The notes under the pieces were generated by a model. That model was given only the letters and a program-made list of their open reading frames with translations. It did no database searches and was not told the origin of the DNA. From Pseudoduganella armeniaca (lineage in GTDB: Bacteria; Pseudomonadota; Gammaproteobacteria; Burkholderiales; Burkholderiaceae_D), in NCBI RefSeq assembly GCF_003028855.1, contig NZ_CP028324.1, forward strand, positions 4,092,001 to 4,156,000: DNA of 64,000 nucleotides, read 5' to 3'. Each line of letters opens with the position of its first letter. Position 1 is the first letter of the stretch. Of this stretch, positions 45,995 to 54,454 are shown piece after piece. The position numbers and the translations under genes are program-made.

Positions 45995-46303
45995 ATGGCC
46001 GACAAAAGATCCTTCGTTGAGATAGACAGAGACAAATTACTGTCAGTCTTGGTCGATATTGAGTTTATACTTGTTTCGCTTCATAAAATGGGGTCTTTTT
46101 ATGGAGAAAGGCTTCCAGATGAGTACATAGAGTACTGCAAAGAAACAACTTCATTTATCGATGACAATAGAGTTACGCAGAGGCTCGCGAGAATGAGGAC
46201 CATCCTCTCCCAGGATTTTGATACTATCGGTTCCGACGGTTTGAGTGATATCGAGAGAGCACTTGAAGAAGTTAAGTATTGGTCTCCGAAAAAAGAACCC
46301 TGA
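45995..46303 (+). CDS. Presumed immunity protein of Rhs-3 tip
   Basis: This 102-residue, charged, helix-rich protein starts MADKRSFVEIDRDKLLSVL. It begins directly after the Rhs-3 stop, with AGGAG (45983-45987) placed 7 bases upstream inside the toxin end. It is AT-rich relative to the core. No family is recognised. Position and size make it the antidote for the ART-like tip. Confidence 0.7.
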   Translation: MADKRSFVEIDRDKLLSVLVDIEFILVSLHKMGSFYGERLPDEYIEYCKETTSFIDDNRVTQRLARMRTILSQDFDTIGSDGLSDIERALEEVKYWSPKKEP

Positions 46304-46353
46304 GTCGAAGCCGCAGGACTAGTTTGGGTGTCGAGGCGAGCAAACGGCCGTCA

Positions 46354-46608
46354 TCAACGATGAAGTACGATCCTGTCGGCCTGCTGCAGACGATGAAGTA
46401 TGATCCAGTCGGGCGGCTGATCGAGCAACAACTGGGCTGGAGGAACGTAGAGTTCCGCCCCGACCCGTATCGTCCCGACGCGCAGGTCGATATGCAGGCG
46501 GCAATTCAGCGCTGCTACCGCTACGACCGCTCAGGCAAGCTGACGAGTATCGACGACACCCGGCGCGGCCATATCGAATACCGCTATGATCCGATCGGTC
46601 GGCTGACT
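46354..46608 (+). pseudogene. Rhs core fragment with internal duplication (Rhs-4)
   Basis: A 255-bp piece matching Rhs-1 about 1636-1852 (MKYDPVGRLIEQQLG ... RGHIEYRYDPIGRL). The first element, MKYDPVG, is duplicated in tandem (MKYDPVGLLQTMKYDPVGR). It ends abruptly in mid-repeat, with no core end or tip. The open frame 46279-46632 has no real start; the fragment is a relic of an older displaced cassette. Confidence 0.8.
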
Positions 46609-46612
46609 TACG

Positions 46613-47011
46613 ATGATAAAGTCAGCCGATGAATTTGTTGCGCTTCGCAGCAGCGACATTAAAGCAGAGTACGACAAGGCAGCTCAAGACGAGGCGCCAG
46701 TCGAGGTTTGGAACGAAGTAATTGAGAGGTATCCGAAGTACAGAAAATGGGTGGCGCATAACAAAACGGTCCCTGTTGGGATACTGGCGAAGCTAAGCGA
46801 ATACGACGTAGATTGTAAGGGTTTTTGTCGCAATGAAGAGGGGCTTATCTGGAGAGCTACTTCGTCGCCTATCAAAAGACGCAGAGGCCACTGTCAGGCA
46901 GACATTAGCGGCGAACGCAAAATGCCCTATTGAGATCTTGGAGACCTCCTTACGGATGAGGACGGGGATGTTGCCCGGATCGCGAAATATAACATGCTTG
47001 ACAGAAAATAG
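46613..47011 (+). pseudogene. Broken immunity-type gene with LRV/HEAT-like repeats
   Basis: It starts MIKSADEFVALRSSDIKAEY with EVWNEVIERYPKYRKWVAHN, a pattern I know from small repeat proteins near Rhs genes. The frame is lost around 46820. The next part, VAMKRGLSGELLRRLSKDAE then VRQTLAANAKCPIEILE, continues in the +1 frame. After about 46945 it returns to the first frame as LLTDEDGDVARIAKYNMLDRK and a TAG at 47009-47011. Each piece fits the repeat pattern (VRxxLAxNxxCPxEIL), so a +1 and a -1 indel have hit one ancestral gene. Confidence 0.65.
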
Positions 47012-47082
47012 CAGATGTCAAACTGTAAACAAGCATGCACGAATCGACGACTCGATCCGCTTATGTGACGAAACTTACAGCT

Positions 47083-47210
47083 ATTCCATTCCGCCTCGCT
47101 GGGCAGGCGATAATGCTTTCCCGTCTGCCGGGACAGCTACTCCAGGTAAGCACGGGCATCGTTCCAGCTAACGGGCGTGACGGGGTGATAATCTGTCGGC
47201 GCACTGGCGG
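47083..47210 (-). pseudogene. Fragment of the FGE-fold gene
   Basis: About 128 bp align with 38911-39039 at roughly 85-90 percent identity by eye, same relative strand. They cover the region encoding HPVTCVSWNDAHAYLEWLS and YRLPSEAEWEY. Indels and the lack of flanks show it is a relic. It implies that an FGE-fold gene once lay among the Rhs cassettes, or was copied into them. Confidence 0.8.
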
Positions 47211-47265
47211 GCCACGTGCCGCCCGCGATTAAAATCGTCCGATCTTAGCTTAAAGGGACTATGTT

Positions 47266-47562
47266 ATGACTAATGAACTAATCGAATCCTTCATTGAAAA
47301 GTGGCTCGAGTTTGATCTCCAGGTACGACAGAAGGAAGGTGTGAATGAGTTGCTGTATGAGGAATTGGTGGAGCTCCTCTCAGAGATAAATGCGTCACTC
47401 GAGGGGAAGGATTCAATACCGAAAAATTTGGCAGAGATCTTCGTTGACATGTACGGCGCGCTAGCCAGCAGTGCTGAAATGTATGAAGACATGACGCAAC
47501 AACGGGTCTACGAAATTGCATCTCGCCTATGCGATCACGCGAGAGATATCTGCACGGGGTGA
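47266..47562 (+). CDS. Orphan immunity-type small protein
   Basis: This 98-residue, acidic, all-helical-looking protein starts MTNELIESFIEKWLEFDLQ. The AAAGGGA (47252-47258) upstream is a good ribosome binding site. Intact coding and AT-rich composition fit an exchangeable immunity gene left without its toxin. No family is recognised. Confidence 0.6.
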   Translation: MTNELIESFIEKWLEFDLQVRQKEGVNELLYEELVELLSEINASLEGKDSIPKNLAEIFVDMYGALASSAEMYEDMTQQRVYEIASRLCDHARDICTG

Positions 47563-47656
47563 GGACGGGCATGCTGGAGTGGCGGACAAACTAGCCATCA
47601 GCAGGCCCAATCACAAGCGTGGCGAGCTGTGGGTACCTGTGGAGGAGCGCGAATCC

Positions 47657-48136
47657 GTGAGGTTAAAAGAAGAGATACTGAACGTTTATGAGAGCACGTC
47701 GCCGCCGGAGACTTTGACCTTGCTCCCGGCTGACGACCCTGATGCCAGCGATACTCTTTGGTTCAAAGGGCGACATTGGCGCGATATCACCCTGGAGGAT
47801 TGGAATCGCCACACTGGAGCGTTTACGGCGTCCAATCGATAAGCTTTCCGATACGATTTCCCTTCGGCATTAACATGTGCGGTGGAGGCGCCTTCAGTAT
47901 GGCTCGCCCCAGCCGATGTGTTACTGGGCGTGTTAGACCGAGACCCAATGCGGGAGCACTGGGACGAGTTCCTGTTGGACCGCCTAGGCGGCTGGTCGAC
48001 GGCTGAGTACGACCTGCTAGCGCGCTGCCTGCTGTATCTTGCTGATCACCATGATGGCCTGTGGGGAGACCAGCTCGAACGCTCATCCGATACCGTGCAC
48101 CGGCTGATGATCGCTGCCGGGCCTTCGCTCCGCTGA
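47657..48136 (+). pseudogene. Interrupted DUF6714-like gene
   Basis: From a GTG at 47657 with GGAGG upstream, the frame reads VRLKEEILNVYESTSPP ... FKGRHWRDITLEDW. It meets a TAA at 47840-47842 and continues in the same frame with AFRYDFPSALTCAV ... EHWDEFLLDRLG to 48136. The order (W-x-D/E-I..L..H then AFRY..P) resembles the DUF6714 family of small uncharacterised proteins seen near toxin loci. A single nonsense change seems to split it; family assignment is from memory. Confidence 0.5.
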
Positions 48137-48325
48137 AGTAGATCGACATGCCCCCACCAGCCGCGCCTTGGTTGATGCTGCTCAGCCCACCTGTGGCATC
48201 ATCGAACACGCGCTAGTGCAAGGCAACGAGCCATGATTGAGGGTTCCCCGGGTCAGCGTTGCCGCGACAAAGTACGCGACGGTGCGCTGCCGGCGCGCCG
48301 GACGTTTACCGAATACCATCTCATC

Positions 48326-48850
48326 ATGCTGCGACCGCTCATCGTTGCCACCGTTCTCGCCACCGCGGCCCTGCCCGCGCGCGCCTGCCTCTTCCTCTCG
48401 AACTACCGGCCCTTCACACTGGAGCTTCCTGCATCCTTCGACTGGGACGCCGCGCGCGTCGATCAGAGCCTGCCAGCGCCGGTCGTGCGCCTGCATGACA
48501 TCCAGAGGGCACCGCTGGCGCCGGCCGACCCGTTTGAACGAATCGGTGCATGCGCCCAGGGGTGGGTCAGGCTGAGCGTCAAGCTGCCCGGGCATACCGC
48601 TGCGGAGCTGGCGCAAACCGGTATCCGCTTAGTCCAGTCCGGGGACCCGTTACTCTTCATCGAGCCGGAAGCGCTGCGCGGCAAGGTTGCGGACGGCGCG
48701 ATGACATTTGAATTCAGCATCTTCGAAAGCGCGGCGCAAGCTGCCCAGGCACGCGAGACGCTGTTGACGGTGTTTGCCGTGAATGCCCGCCAGGAGCGCG
48801 GTCGGGCCATTACAGTGCGCATTCGGGCCGAGCCGGCGACACGACAATAG
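48326..48850 (+). CDS. Small exported protein of unknown function
   Basis: The 174-residue protein begins MLRPLIVATVLATAALPARA, a classical signal peptide; the in-frame upstream extension from 48233 is not coding-like. The mature part has two short beta-rich segments (VRLSVKLPGHTAAEL, MTFEFSIFESA). No known domain. It lies between the Rhs remnants and flhA and is probably the first gene of the conserved chromosome on this side. Confidence 0.65.
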   Translation: MLRPLIVATVLATAALPARACLFLSNYRPFTLELPASFDWDAARVDQSLPAPVVRLHDIQRAPLAPADPFERIGACAQGWVRLSVKLPGHTAAELAQTGIRLVQSGDPLLFIEPEALRGKVADGAMTFEFSIFESAAQAAQARETLLTVFAVNARQERGRAITVRIRAEPATRQ

Positions 48851-48903
48851 GCGAGCGGCCACGCGGACCGGCGCTAGCGGCGCACGTGCCAGCCTTGGCC
48901 GCC

Positions 48904-50994
48904 CTACCCCACCGTCCCAATAATAGAAACCTCCCGATTCTCCGGCACCTCGTTATACGACAACACATGCAACCCAGGCGCGAACAAGCGCGCATAGCGC
49001 GCCAAGAGCGGCCGGATCTGCGGCAGCACCAAGAGGATCGGCGGCGTCGCCGCCTGCTTCATCTGCTCACGCGCCACCGGCATGTTGACCTGCAGCTGCG
49101 CCAGGAGGTGCGGGTCGATCGGGTAGTTGTCCAGCACCACCTTGCCGCTCTGGCGCGCCTGGTTCAATGAACCCAGCAGCATGTTTTCCAGCTCGCCGCC
49201 CAGGTTGAAGGCCAGCATTTCCTTCTTCTGGCCGAACAGGCTGTTGACGATTTGCCGGCGCAGCGCGCAACGCACTTCCGCCGCCAGCAGGATCGGGTCC
49301 TTGGTCGTCTCCGAGCTGTCCAGCAAGGTGGTGGCGATCGGCACGATGTCCTTCAGCGACACGTTCTCGGCCAGCAGCACGCGGAACACGCGCAGGAGCT
49401 GCGTGTGCGTCATGGCCTTGTCCAGCGCGCTGCCCAGCTTCGGCGCCAGCGCCGTCAGGCGCTCCATCAACGCGGCCACGTCGTCGTGACGGAACAGCTC
49501 CGGCAGGTATTCGCGGATCAATTTGGAAACGTGCGTGGCGATCGCGCTCGGCGCCTCCACCACCTGGTAGCCCATGCCCAGCGCCTGCGCCTTGTCGGCC
49601 GGATCGATCCACACCACCGGCATGCCGTAGGCCGGTTCCACGCCGGGAATGCCGTCCACCTGGCCGTACATGTTCGGCGACGGGATCGCCATCAGCCGGT
49701 CCGGGAACACTTCGGCATGCGCCACCGCGGCGCCGCCCAGCACCACCGAGTACTGCGACGGTTTCAGGCCCAGGTCGTCGCGCACGCCGATCGGCGGCAG
49801 CACCATGCCCATGCCTTCGGACAGGCTTTGGCGCACGCCGCGGATGCGCTTGGTCAGCACCTCGCCCTGCGCCTTGTCGATCAGGCCGACCAGCTTGTAG
49901 CCCAGCAGTACCTGCAGCGGATGCACGATGGGCAGGCTTTGCCACTCCAGCTCCGGCGTCTTCTCTTCCGACAGCGCGGCCTGGATCGCTTCGATCTGCT
50001 TGGTGTCCGGTGGCGTCACGGCACGCTGTGTCATGCGGTAGCCGGCATAGCCCAGCGCACCGGCGAACGACAGGAACGGCAGCCACGGCATGCCCGGCAC
50101 GATGCCCAGGATGACCATCAGGCCGGCGGCCGAGAACAGGATGTTCGGGCTGGCCAGCAGCTGCTTCTGCACTTCGGTTTCGAAGTCGCCCGCGTCGGAG
50201 ATGCGGGTGACGATGATGGCGGCGGCGGCCGACAGCAGCAGCGCCGGAATCTGCGCGACCAGGCCGTCGCCGATCGTCAGCAGCGCGTACTGGCGGAACG
50301 CGTCGCCGAAGCTCATGTCCTGCATCAGCGCGCCGATGGCGACACCGCCCACCAGGTTGATGATCAGGATCAGGATCGACGCGACGGCGTCGCCGCGCAC
50401 GAACTTCGAGGCACCGTCCATGGCGCCGTAGAAGTCCGCTTCCATCGCCACTTCGCGGCGGCGCTGCTGCGCCTTGTCCTGGTTGATCAGGCCCGCGTTC
50501 AGGTCGGCGTCGATGGCCATCTGCTTGCCGGGCAGCGCGTCCAGCGTGAAGCGCGCCGACACTTCGGAAATACGCTCGGCGCCCTTCGTGACGACGGCGA
50601 AGTTGATGATCATCAGGATGATGAACACCACCAGGCCGACGACGAAGTTACCGCCAATGACGACGTTACCGAACGCCTCCACCACCCGGCCCGCCGCGTG
50701 CGTGCCCTCGTGGCCGTGCAGCAGCACCACCCGCGTCGACGCCACGTTCAAGGTCAGGCGCAGCATCGTCGTGGCCAGGATCACCGTGGGGAACACGGAG
50801 AAGTCCAGCGGCCGCTTGGCCTGCACCGAGACCAGGATGACGATCAGGGCCAGCACGATATTGAACGTGAACAGCACGTCCAGCAGGATGGCCGGCAACG
50901 GCAGGATGATCATGCCCAGGATGGACATGACGAACAGCGGCGTGGCGAACTTATGGCGGCGTAATTCGGCGACGATGCGGTTCAACAAATTCAT
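48904..50994 (-). CDS. flhA: Flagellar export gate protein FlhA
   Basis: This 696-residue protein has eight membrane helices in the N-terminal half, with the FHIPEP-type signatures (KRPLDFSVFPTVILATTMLR, LNVASTRVVL, DALPGKQMAIDADLNAG) and a cytoplasmic C-terminal domain that docks substrate-chaperone complexes. It forms the nonameric gate of the flagellar type III export apparatus. The start overlaps the flhB stop (4 bp). It is the last gene of the fliMNPQR-flhBA run on the minus strand. Confidence 0.96.
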   Translation of the reverse strand: MNLLNRIVAELRRHKFATPLFVMSILGMIILPLPAILLDVLFTFNIVLALIVILVSVQAKRPLDFSVFPTVILATTMLRLTLNVASTRVVLLHGHEGTHAAGRVVEAFGNVVIGGNFVVGLVVFIILMIINFAVVTKGAERISEVSARFTLDALPGKQMAIDADLNAGLINQDKAQQRRREVAMEADFYGAMDGASKFVRGDAVASILILIINLVGGVAIGALMQDMSFGDAFRQYALLTIGDGLVAQIPALLLSAAAAIIVTRISDAGDFETEVQKQLLASPNILFSAAGLMVILGIVPGMPWLPFLSFAGALGYAGYRMTQRAVTPPDTKQIEAIQAALSEEKTPELEWQSLPIVHPLQVLLGYKLVGLIDKAQGEVLTKRIRGVRQSLSEGMGMVLPPIGVRDDLGLKPSQYSVVLGGAAVAHAEVFPDRLMAIPSPNMYGQVDGIPGVEPAYGMPVVWIDPADKAQALGMGYQVVEAPSAIATHVSKLIREYLPELFRHDDVAALMERLTALAPKLGSALDKAMTHTQLLRVFRVLLAENVSLKDIVPIATTLLDSSETTKDPILLAAEVRCALRRQIVNSLFGQKKEMLAFNLGGELENMLLGSLNQARQSGKVVLDNYPIDPHLLAQLQVNMPVAREQMKQAATPPILLVLPQIRPLLARYARLFAPGLHVLSYNEVPENREVSIIGTVG

Positions 50995-52124
50995 GACGGC
51001 GAAACCTCACTCATGGATGGTGGTACGACTATCTGGTCGGGGAATGGCGGCAGGCCCTGCCGGCTCCCCGTCTTGAAGGCTTTCAGCTGCAGCACGTAGT
51101 GCAGCACCTGCGATACGGCCTGGTACAGCTGCACGGGAATCTGCTGGTTGACCTGGGCCGTGTTGTAGATCGCGCGCGCCAGCGGCGGCAAGGTCAGCAC
51201 CTCGATCTGGTGCTCCCGCGCGATCGACTTGATGTACAGCGCCAGCTCGTCGACGCCCTTGGCCACGACGAACGGCGCCTCGGCGCGCTTCTCGTCGTAC
51301 TTCAACGCGACGGCATAGTGCTCGGGGTTGACGACGACCACGTCGGCCGTCGGCACGGTCTTGCGCGCGCTGCGCTGCGCCATCGCCCGCTGCAGCTGGC
51401 GAATGCGACCCTTCACCTCTGGCCGGCCCTCGCTGCTCTTGTGCTCTTCCTTCACCTCCTGCTTGCTCATGCGCTGGCCCTTGGCGAAGAAGAATGCCTG
51501 CGCCGGCACGTCCAGGATGGCGAACAGGATGAAGATCGACACCAGGGCCATCAGCCCGTCCGCCATCAGGCCGGCGCCATTGATCATGGCCTGGCTCAAC
51601 GGCATGGACTGCAGCCGGGTGTAGTCGTGCAGGGTGGAGCGGGCCAGGTGAACCAGCACGGCGATCAGGATGCCGGCCTTGCCGACCGACAGGGCCAGCT
51701 CGCCGCCATGCTTGGCCGAGAACAGCCGGCCGATGTTCGACATCGGGTTCATGCGCGAGAACTTCGGCTGCAGGTTCTTCGCGCTCAGGACGAAACCGCC
51801 CGGCAGTACCGACGACAGCACGATACAGAACGGTACGATGAACAGCGGCGCCACCATCTTCACCAGGAGCATGGCCGCTTCGTAGAACACGTCGGACATC
51901 GCGTTGCCGATGGTGTCGGCGCCGTCCAGCGCGATGAAGCTCTGGCCGAAGATGGCGCGGAACTGCTCGAGGTAGGACGGCAGCAGGTAGATGAACAGCT
52001 TCAGGCTGACCAGGATGCCCACGGCCGTGGCCAGGTCCTTCGAGCGGACCACCTGCCCTTCCTCGCGCGCCTTGCGTAGTTTCTGCTGTGACGCCTTCTC
52101 GGTCTTGTCGCTGCTGTCAGCCAT
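50991..52124 (-). CDS. flhB: Flagellar export switch protein FlhB
   Basis: The 377-residue protein has four membrane helices and a cytoplasmic tail that controls the switch from rod/hook to filament export by autocleavage. The cleavage motif reads NPEH (residues 266-269) instead of the common NPTH; Asn-Pro are kept, so cleavage is still possible. The N-terminal TEKASQQKLRKAREEGQVVRS is family-typical. It overlaps fliR by 8 bp and flhA by 4 bp. Confidence 0.95.
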   Translation of the reverse strand: MADSSDKTEKASQQKLRKAREEGQVVRSKDLATAVGILVSLKLFIYLLPSYLEQFRAIFGQSFIALDGADTIGNAMSDVFYEAAMLLVKMVAPLFIVPFCIVLSSVLPGGFVLSAKNLQPKFSRMNPMSNIGRLFSAKHGGELALSVGKAGILIAVLVHLARSTLHDYTRLQSMPLSQAMINGAGLMADGLMALVSIFILFAILDVPAQAFFFAKGQRMSKQEVKEEHKSSEGRPEVKGRIRQLQRAMAQRSARKTVPTADVVVVNPEHYAVALKYDEKRAEAPFVVAKGVDELALYIKSIAREHQIEVLTLPPLARAIYNTAQVNQQIPVQLYQAVSQVLHYVLQLKAFKTGSRQGLPPFPDQIVVPPSMSEVSPS

Positions 52125-52938
52125 GGCGAGGTACCTCCAACGTCAACTGCGCGCGCGGCCGGGCGGCAGTTTGCATCTGCTGGCGGATCATCTCCAGCAC
52201 CTGGCCCGACATGCGCGTGTAATGATCGGGAATGAAGCGCACCACCTGGCCCAGCATCAGGAGGCCATACACGGTGATGACGGAAAAACCCAGCGAGAAC
52301 AGGTTCAGCGACGGCGCCACGCGATTGAGGAAGCCGAAGCCGATCTGCACGACGACGGTGGCGAACACGATCGGAATCGCCAGCAGCAGCGCGGCCGAGA
52401 AGATCCATGCCACGTTCCACGCCACGGTTTGCAGCAACAAGGGCGCATAGCCTCCGCCCAAGGGCCAGGCCTTGAAGCTGGCGCCGATGACGTTGGTGAT
52501 GACCAGGTGGCCGTCGATGGCGAAGAACACGATGATGGCCAGCATCGACAACAAGCCCGAGATCACGTCCGACGAGGTGCCGTTGAGCGGGTCGTTCATG
52601 ACGGCCATCGAAAAGCCCATCTGCGACGACACGATGTAACCGAGCACGCTGATGACGGACATGGCGAAGTGGAACGCCAGCCCCAGCACGAAGCCGATGA
52701 TGGCCTGCTCCGCGGTGGCGACGGCCGCGGCCAGCGAGAACGGGTCGATGATGACCATTTCCTTGCCGGTGATCGGCAGCATCAGCACCGCGATGACGAG
52801 CGACACCAGCAGCCGGATCGGCACCGGCACCATGGCCTCGCCCAGCACGGGCGCGGCCGACAGCAGCGCCATCGCGCGGACAAATGGCCACCACAACGCG
52901 TTCAGCAAGGGAAAGAGATTGGCGAGGACCTGTTCCAC
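52117..52938 (-). CDS. fliR: Flagellar export protein FliR
   Basis: This 273-residue integral membrane protein of the export gate has about six hydrophobic segments (FVRAMALLSAAPVLGEAMVP, then LLVSLVIAVLMLPI and ILGYIVSSQMGFSMAVMNDP). The order fliQ-fliR-flhB is the standard one. It starts 11 bp after the fliQ stop. Confidence 0.93.
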   Translation of the reverse strand: MEQVLANLFPLLNALWWPFVRAMALLSAAPVLGEAMVPVPIRLLVSLVIAVLMLPITGKEMVIIDPFSLAAAVATAEQAIIGFVLGLAFHFAMSVISVLGYIVSSQMGFSMAVMNDPLNGTSSDVISGLLSMLAIIVFFAIDGHLVITNVIGASFKAWPLGGGYAPLLLQTVAWNVAWIFSAALLLAIPIVFATVVVQIGFGFLNRVAPSLNLFSLGFSVITVYGLLMLGQVVRFIPDHYTRMSGQVLEMIRQQMQTAARPRAQLTLEVPRHG

Positions 52939-52949
52939 GAGTCGTTCGG

Positions 52950-53222
52950 CTAGCCCACCAGGGTGGCGGCGCGCGTGAAGATGGAAACGCAGTAGTCCAT
53001 CAGGTAGCCCGCCATCCAGCGGCCCGTCAGGATGATGGCGAACAGGGTCACCAGGAGGCGCGGCAGGAACGACAGGGTCTGTTCGTTGATCTGCGTGGCG
53101 GCCTGGAACAGCGCGACCACGAGGCCCATCACGAGCCCCGGAACCACGAGCACCAGCACCAGCACCATCACGATGTGCAGGGCTTCGACGACGAGGTCGA
53201 CGGCGACGTCGGGTGTCAGCAT
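52950..53222 (-). CDS. fliQ: Flagellar export protein FliQ
   Basis: The 90-residue protein has two membrane helices (HIVMVLVLVLVVPGLVMGLV and LPRLLVTLFAIILTGRWM), with the family QINEQTLSFLP between them. It assembles with FliP and FliR into the core export gate. The start at 53222 follows a good AAGGAGCGTC site. Confidence 0.93.
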   Translation of the reverse strand: MLTPDVAVDLVVEALHIVMVLVLVLVVPGLVMGLVVALFQAATQINEQTLSFLPRLLVTLFAIILTGRWMAGYLMDYCVSIFTRAATLVG

Positions 53223-53233
53223 GACGCTCCTTC

Positions 53234-54079
53234 CTAATACGCCTGGATGCTGGTGACCAGCGTGTTGACCGTCAGGGTCCAGCCATCCACCAGCACGAAC
53301 AGCAGCAGCTTGAACGGCAGCGAAATCACCAGCGGCGACAGCATCATCATGCCCATCGCCATCAGGACCGACGATACCACGAGGTCGATGATCAGGAAGG
53401 GAATGAACAGCATGCAGCCGATCTGGAAGGCCGTTTTCAGTTCGGACAGCACGAAGGCGGCCAGCTTGACGGCGAAACCGTGGTTCATCGGCACCGTCAC
53501 GTTGCCCTCGCCCGCCAGCGTGGCGATCTGCTTCAGCGCCGCCTTGCTGGTCTGGGCCAGCATGAAGCGCGACACCGGCCGCTCGGCGATGCGCAGCGCC
53601 TCGTTCAGGCCGATGCGGTCCTGGTCGTACGGCACGAACGCCTCGCGCCAGACCTGGTCGCCGATGGGCTTCATGACCAATAAGGTGAGAATCAAGGCGA
53701 TGCCGGTAATGATGCGGTTGGGCAGGCCCTGCTGCAGGCCCAGCGCGGAGCGCAGCAAGGAGAGCACGATGACGAAGCGGGTGAAGCTCGTCATCATCAT
53801 GACCATCACGGGCAACAGGCCCAAGAGGGTCATGACGATCAGGATCTGCATCTTCACCGACAGGTCGGTGGCGGCGCCGGGCACGACCCCGGCCAGCAGG
53901 TCCGGCGTGTTGGCCGGCGCCTGGGCCGCGGCTTGCGCCCAGCTGTCGAGCGGCAGGCCGCTCAGCACGGCCAGCAACAATAGTACAAGAGGAAACAACC
54001 GTGGCAATCTCGTCAAGACACCCCCAAAAGCAAAAGGCCGGCTCAAGCGGCCGGCCAGGGTTGCAAGGCACGTCGTCAT
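53234..54079 (-). CDS. fliP: Flagellar export protein FliP
   Basis: This 281-residue protein has a cleavable N-terminal signal segment (LVLLLLAVLSGLPLDSWA) and the family blocks ILIVMTLLGLLPVMVMMMT, FTRFVIVLSLLRSALG and MNHGFAVKLAAFVLSELKTAF. FliP forms the hexameric ring of the gate. The gene overlaps fliN by 4 bp. No fliO lies between fliN and fliP, although FliO normally helps FliP assembly in primary flagellar systems. Confidence 0.95.
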   Translation of the reverse strand: MTTCLATLAGRLSRPFAFGGVLTRLPRLFPLVLLLLAVLSGLPLDSWAQAAAQAPANTPDLLAGVVPGAATDLSVKMQILIVMTLLGLLPVMVMMMTSFTRFVIVLSLLRSALGLQQGLPNRIITGIALILTLLVMKPIGDQVWREAFVPYDQDRIGLNEALRIAERPVSRFMLAQTSKAALKQIATLAGEGNVTVPMNHGFAVKLAAFVLSELKTAFQIGCMLFIPFLIIDLVVSSVLMAMGMMMLSPLVISLPFKLLLFVLVDGWTLTVNTLVTSIQAY

Positions 54080-54453
54080 GACGTCATCATGTCGAGGTTC
54101 AACCCGTCCAGGTCGATCACCTTCAAACCGTAGTTTTCGCCGGCCACCACCACTTCGGCGCGGCCGATGGCGGTGCCGTTGACCTTGATGACGAGCGGCT
54201 CACCGGCCAGCACGTCCAGTTCGACAACGCTCTCGGGCCCGATGCTCATCAGGTCCTGCAGCGAAATGCGGGCCGAGCCCACTTCCAGCGTCAAGGTGAC
54301 GGGGATCTTGCGCATCATTTGCGGCAGGTCGCGGCGCGGGGCGCGCGGCGCCGGCACGTCGGCCAGTTCGCCGGGCACGGGATCGAGGATCATCTCTTCC
54401 GTCACGTCTTCGAGCATCGCGTCGTTGGTGCCGTTAGCGTTTATGTTCATCAT
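54076..54453 (-). CDS. fliN: Flagellar switch protein FliN
   Basis: This 125-residue protein has a C-terminal SpoA domain (KIPVTLTLEVGSARISLQDLMSIG ... LVIKVNGTAIGRAEVVVAG) that forms the C-ring base. The ATG at 54453 lies one base after the fliM stop and is preferred over an upstream TTG at 54471. It overlaps fliP by 4 bp. Confidence 0.92.
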   Translation of the reverse strand: MMNINANGTNDAMLEDVTEEMILDPVPGELADVPAPRAPRRDLPQMMRKIPVTLTLEVGSARISLQDLMSIGPESVVELDVLAGEPLVIKVNGTAIGRAEVVVAGENYGLKVIDLDGLNLDMMTS

Positions 54454-54454
54454 A

